Assembly (NCBI GenBank): GCA_021300575.1
Contig: JAJTDM010000011.1
Span: forward strand, 1 to 38,464
Length of the DNA stretch: 38,464 nt
DNA from: Rubrivivax sp.
GTDB taxonomy: Bacteria; Pseudomonadota; Gammaproteobacteria; Burkholderiales; Burkholderiaceae_C
Reading direction: 5' to 3'
The notes under the pieces were generated by a model, which ran no database searches, had not been told where the DNA came from, and saw nothing but the letters and a program-made list of their open reading frames with translations. Position numbers and translations under genes: made by a program. Shown piece after piece: positions 16,541 to 24,471 of this stretch. Each line of letters starts with the position of its first letter. Position 1 is the first letter of the stretch.

Positions 16541-17548
16541 ATGCCCGATACCGCTACTTTTGCGACGGCTGCGTCCGGCGCGCCACAACGTCCGAGCAGC
16601 CTGCGCATGCACCAGTTCCACGGCCTGCGACCTGGGCCGCGCTTGATCGTGCTGGGCGCCGTGCACGGCAACGAGGTGGCCGGGCCGTTGGCCATCGGCC
16701 GGGCGCTGGCCGAGCTGGACGCGGGCCGTTGGCGCATCGAGCGCGGCGTCGTCACCTTCGTGCCCGTGACCAACCCGCTGGCGCATGCACGCGGCCAGCG
16801 CACGGGCGAGCGCAACCTCAACCGCAACCTGCGCCCTACCGCCGTGCCGCAGGACTTCGAAGACCGCGTCGGCAACGTGCTGTGCCCGCTGCTGGATGCA
16901 CACGACGTGCTGCTGGACCTGCACTCCTTCAACCGCCTGGGCGAGGCCTTCACGCTCTTCGGCCCGGAGGACAACACCGACGATCTGGAACCTTTCGCCC
17001 ACGCAGCCGACGAGGCCCGCCTGGCCCGCCACCTGGGCCCCAAGCGCATCGTCGAGGGCTGGCTGCGCACCTACGAGGCCGGCGTGGCGCGGCGTCGAGC
17101 GCGGGCCCGCAGTGCCGGGCAGAGCCTGGACACCGACGCCAACTACGGCGTGGGCACCACGGAGTACATGCGCTCACGCGGCGGCTGGGGCGTGACGCTG
17201 GAGTGCGGCCGGCATGACGACCCGAAGGCGCCGGACGTGGGCCTGCAGGCCATCCGCCAGACCCTGGCCCTGCTGGGCCTGGTGGACTGGACGCCTGACG
17301 CCCCGGCGCAGGACCATGAAGTGCTGCGTCTGGAGGAGGTGACCGACCGCCTGCATCCGCAGGACCGCTTCGTCAAGGAGTGGACGAGCTTTGACGCCCT
17401 GAAGGCTGGAGACGTGATCGGCCTGCGCCACGACGGCACGCCCGTCACGGCCCCGGCGGACGGCCGCATCGTGTTCCCCAACGTGCGTGCCGAGCCCGGG
17501 CACGAGTGGTTCTACTTTGCAAGGCCCAGCTCGCGCAGGCTGGCTTGA
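16541..17548 (+). CDS. Succinylglutamate desuccinylase/aspartoacylase-like zinc hydrolase
   Basis: This 335-residue protein belongs to the AstE/AspA family of zinc-dependent deacylases in the M14 peptidase fold. Likely zinc ligands are H42 and E45 in GAVHGNEVAG and H128 in LLDLHSFNR. The conserved ERNLNRNLRP stretch holds the Arg/Asn pair that binds the substrate carboxylate. The last 90 residues form the beta-rich C-terminal domain usual for aspartoacylase-like members. Members cleave N-acyl amino acids; the acyl group and amino acid here cannot be told. It follows the degenerate GGDEF gene on the same strand and ends at a strong inverted repeat. Confidence 0.88.
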   Translation: MPDTATFATAASGAPQRPSSLRMHQFHGLRPGPRLIVLGAVHGNEVAGPLAIGRALAELDAGRWRIERGVVTFVPVTNPLAHARGQRTGERNLNRNLRPTAVPQDFEDRVGNVLCPLLDAHDVLLDLHSFNRLGEAFTLFGPEDNTDDLEPFAHAADEARLARHLGPKRIVEGWLRTYEAGVARRRARARSAGQSLDTDANYGVGTTEYMRSRGGWGVTLECGRHDDPKAPDVGLQAIRQTLALLGLVDWTPDAPAQDHEVLRLEEVTDRLHPQDRFVKEWTSFDALKAGDVIGLRHDGTPVTAPADGRIVFPNVRAEPGHEWFYFARPSSRRLA

Positions 17549-17555
17549 CGCGGGG

Positions 17556-17585
17556 GGACACGGCACGGTGGACCGTGCCGTGTCC
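17556..17585. terminator. Perfect inverted repeat between convergent genes
   Basis: A 13-bp perfect stem (17557-17569 with 17572-17584), extendable by one more pair on the outside, has only two bases between the arms. It starts 8 bases after the aspartoacylase-like stop and includes the stop codon region of the converging glycosyltransferase gene. No T run follows on either strand, so it is probably a bidirectional transcript-end structure rather than a textbook intrinsic terminator. Confidence 0.6.
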
Positions 17586-18820
17586 TAACCCGCGGCCTGC
17601 TCGACGAACTTCAACATGTCCGGCAGGCACACGCGACGCAGGTCGTAGCGGTCCGCCACGGTCTGCCGGGCGGCCTGTCGAAGCGGCTGCAGCTCCTGCT
17701 GGCGCGTCAGGGCCTCGGCCATGGTGTCTGCCAGGGCCTGGTGGTCGAAGAAGTCCACCAGCAGCCCGTTCCGGCCGTGCTCGATGACCTCCTGGACCGG
17801 CCCTGTGCTCGAAGCCACCATCAGCGCCCCCTGGCTCATGGCCTCCAGCATCGACCAGGACAGCACGAAGGGGTAGGTCAGGTAGGCGTGGACCGCGGAC
17901 ACCTGCATCAGGCGCTGCAGCAGAGGGTGGGGCACCTGCCCCACGAAGTGCACCCTGCTCATGTCCAGCTCGCCCTTCACCTCGTTCAGGAAGATGTTCT
18001 TCCACGTGGAGCCTGCGGGCGGCGATGCACCGTAGGCCGTGCCGTCTCCGCCCACGATCACCACGCGTGCCTTCGGGCGCAGGCGCTGCAGACGGGCCAG
18101 GCTGCGCATGAAGATGTGGTATCCGCGGTAGGGCTCCAGCTGCCGGGCCACGAAGGTGACCACCTCGTCGCCATGCTTGAGCTCCACCTGCGCCTGCTGG
18201 AGCTTGATGCTGGCGCCGGGATCGGGTGCGAAACGGTCGGTGTCGATCCCGTCGTGGATCACGCGGATGCGGTCGTGGAAGATGGAGGGGTGCTGGCTCT
18301 TCTGAAAGACCGTGGGCGACACAGCGGCATCGCAGTCGGCCAGGGCGTGCAGCAGGTGCGTGTTCTTCAGTCGCAGGCGTTGCAGGCTGGGCAGGTCGAC
18401 GGGGCCACGCCGAAACTCGGGGTCGAAGAACGAGTCCCCGTCGTCGGCGCCGTAGTAGTACTCCGCGAACACCAGATTCCGGCTCTTGGGAAACACGTCC
18501 CTCGCGTGCAGCATCTCGCCCCAGCCGGGGTGTCCGAAGACGACATCGGGATGGAATCCTTCGGCCTTCAGGTTTGTCATCGCCTGGGCCGCGGATTGGG
18601 CTCGCGCCCGCTTGGCGGCCCATTCCTGGGAAAAGCTGTCGGCGTCCCGAGGGCCTGGTCCCGGGTCGCTCGGTCGATGGGTGATGTGCCGAACCCCGGG
18701 CAGGGGCGCCTTCAGGGGATTCACCCCCAGACCCACGACCTCGTGGCCGCGTGCAGCCAGGGCAGGCGCCAGATGCAGGAACTGTCCCGGAAAGTTCTGG
18801 TGGACGAAGAGAAACTTCAT
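17585..18820 (-). CDS. Group 1 (GT4-like) glycosyltransferase
   Basis: This 411-residue GT-B glycosyltransferase has an N-terminal acceptor domain opening MKFLFVHQNFPGQFLHLAP (1-20), as in the family-4 group proteins, and a C-terminal GT1 nucleotide-sugar domain. The C-terminal domain has VTFVARQLEPYRGYHIFMR and an E-x7-E-like region (MLEAMSQGALMVAS...VQEVIEHG). It would add a sugar to a polysaccharide or glycolipid in the cytoplasm. The ATG at 18818-18820 was chosen because homologues start with this beta strand; an upstream in-frame start would add 29 residues without likeness. It lies 34 bp after the glycosidase-like lipoprotein gene, which suggests a shared envelope-polysaccharide transcript. 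Sugar donor and acceptor are unknown. Confidence 0.88.
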   Translation of the reverse strand: MKFLFVHQNFPGQFLHLAPALAARGHEVVGLGVNPLKAPLPGVRHITHRPSDPGPGPRDADSFSQEWAAKRARAQSAAQAMTNLKAEGFHPDVVFGHPGWGEMLHARDVFPKSRNLVFAEYYYGADDGDSFFDPEFRRGPVDLPSLQRLRLKNTHLLHALADCDAAVSPTVFQKSQHPSIFHDRIRVIHDGIDTDRFAPDPGASIKLQQAQVELKHGDEVVTFVARQLEPYRGYHIFMRSLARLQRLRPKARVVIVGGDGTAYGASPPAGSTWKNIFLNEVKGELDMSRVHFVGQVPHPLLQRLMQVSAVHAYLTYPFVLSWSMLEAMSQGALMVASSTGPVQEVIEHGRNGLLVDFFDHQALADTMAEALTRQQELQPLRQAARQTVADRYDLRRVCLPDMLKFVEQAAG

Positions 18821-18854
18821 GGCCTGTCTCTTGTTGAGGGGCTCTCGGTGAACG

Positions 18855-20597
18855 TCACGCCGCAAGGCTCCAGGTGCCGCTGCGCTGCACGAGGGTCGTC
18901 GCCGCACCGGGCATGCCGGTTCTTCCCACGGCCTGCAGCACCGCCCGCTCGGCCCCAGGGTCGAGCATATGGTGGTCGACGCCGGGCCTGGGCAGATGCA
19001 GCACCTCCCACCTCCCCTGGCGCCTCACCTGCAGCACCACCCACCTCCACGGCGGGCCGCCCGCCGGTGCGCGCCAATCCACGCGCGCGGCCCCAGGCGG
19101 CTGCTGCGGCGTGACCGTCACCTCGGGCGCCGCAGGCGGCGGCTCCGCCAGCCAGGGTGTGGCCGGCGGCAGGGCGGGTTGAGCGTACGGTCCCTCGCGC
19201 AGGCGGTCGGCGATGCGCTCGCGGTTGGCGGCCAGGGCGGCCATGCTGAAGTGCAGGTGACCGGCCGCCAGGGGTTGGGCGGCGCTGCGCTCGCGCACGA
19301 GTGCGATCTGGTCCAACACTTCCTGCGTGGTGTAGGGTCGTTGCCTGTCGCCGATGCGGCTGGTGAACAGGCCTGCCCAGATGTGGCGCCCCCGGGGGTT
19401 GTCGCGCAGCCAGGCGTCCAGCAGCACGGGGAAAGACTGTGCCGGCTGGGCGATGGGCCAGTACAGCTGCGGCGCCAGGTAGTCCAGCCAGCCTTCGCTG
19501 AGCCAGCGCTCCACGTCGGCGTGCAACTGGTCGTACTGGCTGAAGCCGGTGATGCCGGGTGGTCGGCGGTCGGGCCGGGGCAGGCCGAAGGGGCTGATGC
19601 CAAAGCGGACCCAGGGCTTGGCCACGTGGATCGCCGCGTGCAGGCGTTCGATCAGCTGGTCTACCTGGGCGCGGCGCCAGGCGGCCCGGTGGGCGGGGGC
19701 GCCGGCGCGCTGCCAGGAAGGCTCGTCGGGGAAGGGGATGTCCCGCCCCTGCGCGTCCTTCAGGGGGTAGGGGTAGAAGTAGTCGTCGATGTGCACGCCG
19801 TCGATGTCGTAGCGCTGCACCACGTCCAGCACCACGTCCACCATGCGCTGTGCAGCGCGGGGCTCGCCGGGGTCCATCCACAGCAGCTCGCCGTAGCGTC
19901 TGACGATGCCGGGGTCGGTGTGCGCCAGATGGTTCGCCGCCACAGGCGTGGTGGCTGAGCTGTGGCGCGCACGGTAGGGGTTGAACCAGGCGTGCAGCTC
20001 CAGCCCCCGCCGGTGGGCCTGCTCCACCCACTCGGCCAGCGGGTCCCAGGGGGTGTCGGGTGCGCGGCCGCTGGCGCCGGTGAGGAACTCCGACCAGGGC
20101 TCAAGCGCCGAAGGGTAGATCGCATCGGCGGCGGGGCGCACCTGCAGCACGATGGCGTTCAGGCCGATGGCCTGGGCCTTGTCCAGCAGGTCCAGCATCT
20201 CGGCACGCTGTTGTGCGCTGGAGAGGCCGCGCCGGCTGGGCCAGTCGATGTGCGCGACGGTGGCCACCCAGGCGGCGCGGAACTCGCGGGCGAGGGGGGG
20301 AGGGGTGTCCGTGCTCCCGCCTGTGGGTGCCGCAGGGGCGGCCACCGCCTCCGGGACAGCGGGCGCTGTGGGCTCTGGTGAAGGGGCTGCCATCGTGGGT
20401 GCGGCGGCCGCAGTGGCGCCTGCCTGAGCGGTTGACAACGGGCTGGCGCAGCCCACCCACCAAGGGGCGGCCAGTCCGCTGGCCGCCAGGCCCAGCACCC
20501 GCCGTCGGTTGGCCTGCGCCGCAACAGACGACCTCTCGGTCGGTCCGGGGCCGGCTCGCGCCGACAGCGCGGCTTCAAGCGGGCTCAAACCCGCCAT
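18855..20597 (-). CDS. Glycoside hydrolase-like (GHL10/DUF187) lipoprotein
   Basis: This 580-residue protein has a twin-arginine-like N-terminal signal (NRRRVLGLAASGLAAPW) ending in a lipobox WVGC, so it is probably a Tat-exported lipoprotein. A Pro/Ala-rich linker (about 50-105) leads to a TIM-barrel domain of the YngK/GHL10 type. That domain starts at EFRAAWVATVAHIDWPS and includes LNAIVLQVRPAADAIYPS and the acidic DGVHIDDYFYPYP motif. The last 100 residues look like a fibronectin-type domain. Related proteins are linked to cleavage of exopolysaccharide or peptidoglycan glycans. The start at 20595-20597 lies within the end of the acetyltransferase gene (13-bp overlap). The about 30 residues before the signal are unusual, so the true start may lie elsewhere. 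Confidence 0.87.
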   Translation of the reverse strand: MAGLSPLEAALSARAGPGPTERSSVAAQANRRRVLGLAASGLAAPWWVGCASPLSTAQAGATAAAAPTMAAPSPEPTAPAVPEAVAAPAAPTGGSTDTPPPLAREFRAAWVATVAHIDWPSRRGLSSAQQRAEMLDLLDKAQAIGLNAIVLQVRPAADAIYPSALEPWSEFLTGASGRAPDTPWDPLAEWVEQAHRRGLELHAWFNPYRARHSSATTPVAANHLAHTDPGIVRRYGELLWMDPGEPRAAQRMVDVVLDVVQRYDIDGVHIDDYFYPYPLKDAQGRDIPFPDEPSWQRAGAPAHRAAWRRAQVDQLIERLHAAIHVAKPWVRFGISPFGLPRPDRRPPGITGFSQYDQLHADVERWLSEGWLDYLAPQLYWPIAQPAQSFPVLLDAWLRDNPRGRHIWAGLFTSRIGDRQRPYTTQEVLDQIALVRERSAAQPLAAGHLHFSMAALAANRERIADRLREGPYAQPALPPATPWLAEPPPAAPEVTVTPQQPPGAARVDWRAPAGGPPWRWVVLQVRRQGRWEVLHLPRPGVDHHMLDPGAERAVLQAVGRTGMPGAATTLVQRSGTWSLAA

Positions 20598-21130
20598 GGC
20601 GTTCCTGGCGCGGTGCCCCTGTCTTCGTCGGGCGGGGATGCTCTGAGCACGCGCTGCAGCCACATCACGTCATGCCAGGTGTCGAACTTGTGTCCCCCTC
20701 GCTTGAAGACCCCTACGTCCTCGAACCCCACCGAGCGGTGCAAGGCCAGGCTGGCCGGGTTCGGTAACACCACCACGGCCAGCGCGTTGCAGTAGCCGCG
20801 TTCGGCCAGGCGCTCGAACAGGGCCTGGTAGAGCATCTTCCCCAGCCCCTTTCCTTGCCAGCCCGCCCGGATGTAGGCCGAAGTCTCGGTGGACCAGCGG
20901 TAGGCCGCGCGCTCGCGGTGCGGGCCGCCATAGGCGTAACCCACGCACTGGCCGTCTTCCTCCGCCACCAGCCAGGCCCAGCCGTTCAGCGCCTTGTCGA
21001 TGCGGTCCGCAAAAGCCTGCACCGAGGGCGTCTCGGTCTCGAAGGACACGGCCGTGCCTTCGACGTAGGGACGGTAGATCTCCAGCAGGCTGGCAGCGTC
21101 GTCAGGTGTGGCGGGGCGGATTGCGGGCAT
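20585..21130 (-). CDS. GNAT N-acetyltransferase, phosphinothricin acetyltransferase-like
   Basis: This 181-residue GNAT enzyme transfers acetyl from acetyl-CoA to an amine. It matches the Pat/Bar/YncA branch: IRPATPDDAASLLEIYRPYV at the start, FETETPS, the acetyl-CoA loop GWQGKGLGKMLYQAL, and the late stretch NPASLALHRSVGFEDVG. Members act on phosphinothricin, methionine sulfone or similar small molecules. The gene overlaps the following glycosidase-like lipoprotein gene by 13 bp, but nothing in the sequence ties the two functions. Confidence 0.9.
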   Translation of the reverse strand: MPAIRPATPDDAASLLEIYRPYVEGTAVSFETETPSVQAFADRIDKALNGWAWLVAEEDGQCVGYAYGGPHRERAAYRWSTETSAYIRAGWQGKGLGKMLYQALFERLAERGYCNALAVVVLPNPASLALHRSVGFEDVGVFKRGGHKFDTWHDVMWLQRVLRASPPDEDRGTAPGTPWRV

Positions 21131-21299
21131 GCCTGCATTGTCCCTGGCACAGAGGGGTACGCCGCTGAGTCAAGGGGCCGGCCGGGCCACGAGGCGCAGC
21201 CCTGCGAGCATGCAAAGGCCCTCCACGGTCGTCGTGCGGGTACTGGTGCTGCGTAAGATCCGGGCGCTTGATTCATCACCAACTCAAGGAAACCCGCCC

Positions 21300-21422
21300 A
21301 TGTGGCTGTTGATCCTGGAAGCCCTGGGCGCGCTGGCCTTGCTGATCTTCCTGGTCTGGTGGACCATGTTCTCCGGGCGCAAGCGCGGCGAGCCAGACCG
21401 CCGGGACCGGGACCCCGGCTGA
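21300..21422 (+). CDS. 40-residue single-pass membrane protein
   Basis: This short frame encodes 40 residues: a hydrophobic helix (about 2-24, Trp-flanked) and a charged tail rich in Arg, Asp and Pro. An AAGGA site lies about 10 bases before the ATG at 21300, which makes translation credible. It sits alone between an acetyltransferase gene (divergent) and apaG (convergent). No family is recognised and the function is unknown. I see nothing else in the 169-bp gap before it. Confidence 0.55.
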   Translation: MWLLILEALGALALLIFLVWWTMFSGRKRGEPDRRDRDPG

Positions 21423-21452
21423 ATCGCACACCGAGGGCCTGACCCCCGCTGA

Positions 21453-21827
21453 TCAGTGCAAGGACCCCGGCGACACCAGGTCGAATGCCGCCACCGTTGC
21501 CTCAAAAGGCCGTGCGTCCTCCGTCATGCAGAAGAAGGTGCCCTTCATGCTGCCGTGCGGCGTGGCCACCTGGGTCCAGCTGTTGTACTCGAACACCTCG
21601 CCCGGCTTGAGCACCGGCTGGTGACCCACCACGGCCAGGCCCCGCACTTCCTGGGTGCGGCCATGGGCATCGGTCACCAGCCACTGCCGTGCCACCAGCT
21701 GGGCGGTGCAATCCCCCGTGTTGCGGATGGTGACCGTGTAGGCGAAGGCGAACGGCCCCTCGGGCGGGTTGGAGCGGTCCGGCAGGTACTGCACGCGCAC
21801 GCTGGAGCTGAACTCGGGTCTGGACAT
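21453..21827 (-). CDS. apaG: ApaG domain protein
   Basis: This 124-residue protein is a full-length ApaG, a fibronectin-III-like small protein linked in enterobacteria to Co2+/Mg2+ resistance and often encoded near apaH, ksgA or rpe. Conserved stretches are [26 protein letters not shown]-like [10 protein letters not shown], and the C-terminal [10 protein letters not shown] with a Gly-rich loop. Its start faces that of rpe across only 23 bp, so the two promoters must overlap each other or the coding regions. Confidence 0.95.
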   Translation of the reverse strand: MSRPEFSSSVRVQYLPDRSNPPEGPFAFAYTVTIRNTGDCTAQLVARQWLVTDAHGRTQEVRGLAVVGHQPVLKPGEVFEYNSWTQVATPHGSMKGTFFCMTEDARPFEATVAAFDLVSPGSLH

Positions 21828-21850
21828 GTGTCGAGTTTAAGATCGTCCGC

Positions 21851-22543
21851 ATGACCCCTTACCGCATCGCCCCGTCCATCCTCTCGGCTGACTTCGCCCG
21901 TCTGGGCGAGGAGGTGCGCAATGTGCTGGCCGCAGGTGCGGACTGGATCCACTTCGACGTGATGGACAACCATTACGTGCCTAACCTCACCTTCGGCCCC
22001 ATGGTGTGCCAAGCCCTGCGCCGGCATGCGGTCAAGCCTGACGGCACGCCAGCGCCGATCGACGTGCACCTCATGGTGCAGCCGGTGGATGCGCTCGCCC
22101 AGGCCTTTGCGAAGTCCGGTGCCGATCTGGTGAGTTTTCACCCGGAGGCCAGCGCGCATGTGGACCGCACACTACAACTCATTCGCACCGAGGGGTGCAA
22201 GACCGGCTTGGTGTTCAACCCCGCGGCCTCGCTGGACGTGCTGGAGTGGACGATCGACCAGCTGGACCTGGTGCTCATCATGAGCGTGAACCCGGGGTTT
22301 GGCGGGCAGAGCTTCATCGAGGGCGCCTTGCGCAAGATCGAGCGCGTGCGCAAGCTGGTCGACGCCACGGGCCGCGACATCCGCCTGGAAGTCGATGGCG
22401 GCATCAAGGTGGACAACATCCGCCGCGTGGCCGACGCCGGTGCCGACACCTTCGTGGCCGGCAGCGCCATCTTCGGCCAACCCGACTACCGGGCCGTCAT
22501 CGAGGCCATGCGGCAGGAACTGGCGCGGCCTGCGGGCGGCTGA
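21851..22543 (+). CDS. rpe: Ribulose-phosphate 3-epimerase
   Basis: This 230-residue TIM-barrel enzyme interconverts ribulose 5-phosphate and xylulose 5-phosphate in the pentose phosphate and Calvin pathways. The family signatures are all present: [17 protein letters not shown], the metal and catalytic [36 protein letters not shown] and [11 protein letters not shown]. The length is normal. In related Burkholderiales rpe is often followed by gph and trpE. Here it is followed on the opposite strand by the remains of another gene cluster, which suggests a rearrangement just after rpe. Confidence 0.97.
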   Translation: MTPYRIAPSILSADFARLGEEVRNVLAAGADWIHFDVMDNHYVPNLTFGPMVCQALRRHAVKPDGTPAPIDVHLMVQPVDALAQAFAKSGADLVSFHPEASAHVDRTLQLIRTEGCKTGLVFNPAASLDVLEWTIDQLDLVLIMSVNPGFGGQSFIEGALRKIERVRKLVDATGRDIRLEVDGGIKVDNIRRVADAGADTFVAGSAIFGQPDYRAVIEAMRQELARPAGG

Positions 22544-22667
22544 ACAGCGCGTTCAGCAACGCGCACGCCGTCCAGCAGATCCCGGCAAGCAGGCCGAGCC
22601 CGACGACCAGGGCGTCACGGCGTCCATGGGGCGCTGTCTGCAGAGGATGCACCTTCCGGGAGGTCAT
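22497..22667 (-). CDS. 56-residue membrane protein fragment, coupled to eptA remnant
   Basis: This short frame starts with an ATG that overlaps the TGA of the phosphoethanolamine transferase remnant (ATGA). It encodes a basic N-terminus followed by one hydrophobic helix (about residues 20-43). It ends within the 3' end of rpe on the other strand, overlapping it by 47 bp. The coupling suggests it was once the gene after eptA in an operon. In related species a PAP2-type phosphatase often follows eptA, and this could be its truncated N-terminus, but that is inference. It may not be expressed. Confidence 0.4.
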   Translation of the reverse strand: MTSRKVHPLQTAPHGRRDALVVGLGLLAGICWTACALLNALFSRPQAAPVPAAWPR

Positions 22668-22998
22668 GGCTTGATGCACTCTGCACTCAGGTCCCAGGTC
22701 TTCTCGTGCACTGCGGTACGCACGTCCACCAGGCCCAGCACCGTGTGGAACACGTGGGCGTGCGTGGGCGGCCTCCTCGGCATCAGTGTGCAGCACGTTG
22801 CGCAGCATGGTCGGGTCGAGGTAGACGCCGAACCGGTCCATGAAGTGGCTGGCAAACGCGGTGTCCAAGATCAGCACTGCCGCCGGTGTCCGCCCATTCG
22901 CGGCCCTTCAGCGCGGCGCTGAGAAAGGGACGGTTGGCCGGCAGCAGCCAGAACAGGCTCAGCAGCAACGCGGCGGTCTTGGTCGAAGCGGTCCAGGT
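22664..22998 (-). pseudogene. Internally deleted phosphoethanolamine transferase (eptA-like) remnant
   Basis: Three pieces of one EptA/CptA-type lipid A phosphoethanolamine transferase can be read in order on the minus strand, in three different frames. The first (22998 to about 22880) reads SLFWLLPANRPFLSAALKG, an early membrane segment. The second, in another frame from about 22877, has ASHFMDRFGVYLDP and MLRNVLHTDAEEA, which matches the conserved end of the membrane domain. The third joins directly at about 22765 and reads VFHTVLGLVDVRTAV with DLSAECIKP and a stop. That is the family's extreme C-terminus. The whole sulfatase-like catalytic domain, more than 300 residues, is missing, so no activity is possible. 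The parent protein is about 540-560 residues long. Confidence 0.8.
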
Positions 22999-23332
22999 CT
23001 ACCGTGCCGACGGTGCCGGCGGGATGCCCATGCGCAGGGTTCCGGACCTGCGGTTCTTCGAAATCCACATGCAAGGAGTTGTCGCGTGGCTTGGGCCGTG
23101 CACCCGTCACCACCTGTATCCCGTGGCGTTGCCCAGGGGCTGAGGCGGCTCGGAGGTTCATAATTGCGTGCTCTCATTTCGGAGACGTTCCTTGGACCAG
23201 AGTCACCCTCGGTGACCGTCCGCTTCGGCATCGCGGCCCGCCCGGCCTGAACCGGCGGCCCATCCGGGGCGAGGCGGTACCCACCCCTTGAACCCCGCGC
23301 CGCTGGCCCCCGCGCCGGCGACGGAGAACGCG
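22999..23332. other. Non-coding gap upstream of corA
   Basis: This stretch of about 330 bp lies between the eptA remnant and the start of corA. Frames across it have no family likeness and may include more decayed eptA sequence. The part nearest corA (from about 23160) changes composition: an AT-richer CATAATTGC stretch, then a hairpin. It probably holds the corA promoter and 5' leader. I see no further gene. Confidence 0.5.
23194..23221 (+). promoter_or_regulatory. Hairpin in the corA 5' leader
   Basis: GTCACC (23202-23207) and GGTGAC (23211-23216) can form a tight hairpin. An outer GGAC/GTCC pair (23194-23197 with 23218-23221) extends it across an internal loop. It lies 112-139 bases before the corA ATG. 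Leaders of Mg2+ transporter genes are often regulatory, but this does not match a riboswitch consensus that I know, so only the structure is claimed. Confidence 0.35.
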
Positions 23333-24310
23333 ATGCTCAACGTCTTCACGCTGGCCAACGGCCGGCTCACCCAGCACGATATCGACAGCCAGGACGCCCT
23401 GTCCGGCCTGCAACCGGTGTGGGTGGATCTCGAGTCCCCCAGCCGCGACGAGAAGTCCTGGGTCAACCAGCGCTTCGGCCTGGCCATCCCCGATGACGCG
23501 GTCGATGACGATCTGGAGGAGTCGGCGCGCTTCTACGAAGAGGACAACGGCGAGCTGCACATCCGCTCCGACTTCCTCATCGACAGCGAGGACGGCCCGG
23601 ACGGCAAGCCCTCGCGCAACGTGCGCGTGGCCTTCATCCTGCGAGAGGGCGTGCTGTTTTCGGTGCACGACGAGGACCTGCCGGTGTTCCGCCTGTTGCG
23701 GCTGCGCGCGCGGCGCATCCCGGCCCTGATCGAGGATGCGAAGGACGTGCTGCTGAAGCTCTACGACGCCGACGCCGAGTATTCGGCCGACGCTCTGGAG
23801 GGCATCTACGACCACCTGGAGCGCGTGAGCGCCCGGGTGCTGAAGGAAGACGTCAACGACACCATCGCAGGCGAGGCGCTGGCCGCCATCGCCAAGGAAG
23901 AAGACCTGAACGGCCGCATCCGCCGCAACGTCATGGACACGCGCCGCGCGCTGAGCTTCATGATGCGCAGCCGTATGCTCAACGCCGAGCAATTCGAAGA
24001 GGCACGGCAGATCCTGCGCGACATCGACTCGCTGGACTCGCACACCGCCTTCCTGTTCGACAAGATCAACTTCCTGATGGACGCCACGGTCGGTTTCATC
24101 AACATCAACCAGAACAAGATCATCAAGATCTTCTCGGTGGCCAGCGTGGCGCTGCTGCCGCCCACGCTGATCGCCAGCATCTACGGCATGAACTTCAAGT
24201 TCATGCCCGAGCTGGACCAGCCCTGGGGCTACCCCTTCGCGCTCGCACTCATGGCTGCCTCGGTGGCCGCGCCCTTCCTGTACTTCAGGCGCAAGGGTTG
24301 GCTGCGCTGA
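23333..24310 (+). CDS. corA: CorA-family magnesium/cobalt transporter
   Basis: This 325-residue protein is a CorA-type divalent cation channel, normally a homopentamer in the inner membrane. The N-terminal alpha/beta domain (1-260) has the pattern of CorA, including a long helix before the membrane. The first transmembrane helix ends in the signature YGMNF (GMN motif), and the second ends in FRRKGWLR. The ATG at 23333 (MLNVFTLANG) has a GGAG site 7 bases before it and matches the usual family start; an upstream TTG would add 15 residues. A weak GC hairpin without a T run lies after the stop. Confidence 0.95.
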   Translation: MLNVFTLANGRLTQHDIDSQDALSGLQPVWVDLESPSRDEKSWVNQRFGLAIPDDAVDDDLEESARFYEEDNGELHIRSDFLIDSEDGPDGKPSRNVRVAFILREGVLFSVHDEDLPVFRLLRLRARRIPALIEDAKDVLLKLYDADAEYSADALEGIYDHLERVSARVLKEDVNDTIAGEALAAIAKEEDLNGRIRRNVMDTRRALSFMMRSRMLNAEQFEEARQILRDIDSLDSHTAFLFDKINFLMDATVGFININQNKIIKIFSVASVALLPPTLIASIYGMNFKFMPELDQPWGYPFALALMAASVAAPFLYFRRKGWLR

Positions 24311-24327
24311 GGCGGCAGGTTGCAGGC

Positions 24328-24345
24328 CCCCGGCGCTGACCGGGG
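24328..24345 (+). terminator. Weak GC hairpin after corA
   Basis: CCCCGG and CCGGGG pair across a 6-nt loop, 18 bases after the corA stop. No T run follows, so it is only a possible transcript end. The rest of the gap to 24471 holds no gene that I can see. Confidence 0.25.
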
Positions 24346-24471
24346 CTGGGACAACCCTGGTAGGCCGCTGCCCGCTCTTCGATTAACCTTGTGCCCGACC
24401 CCGGACAGGGGCACCGCAGGCCAAGGGGCCTGAGGCTTGGCTTGGGTGGCTCGGCATGAGGAACTCGATGC

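Noticed and set aside
22871..23161. Minus-strand frame of 96 codons upstream of the eptA remnant
   Set aside because: No motif or membrane segment; it crosses the remnant in a different frame from the recognisable EptA pieces.
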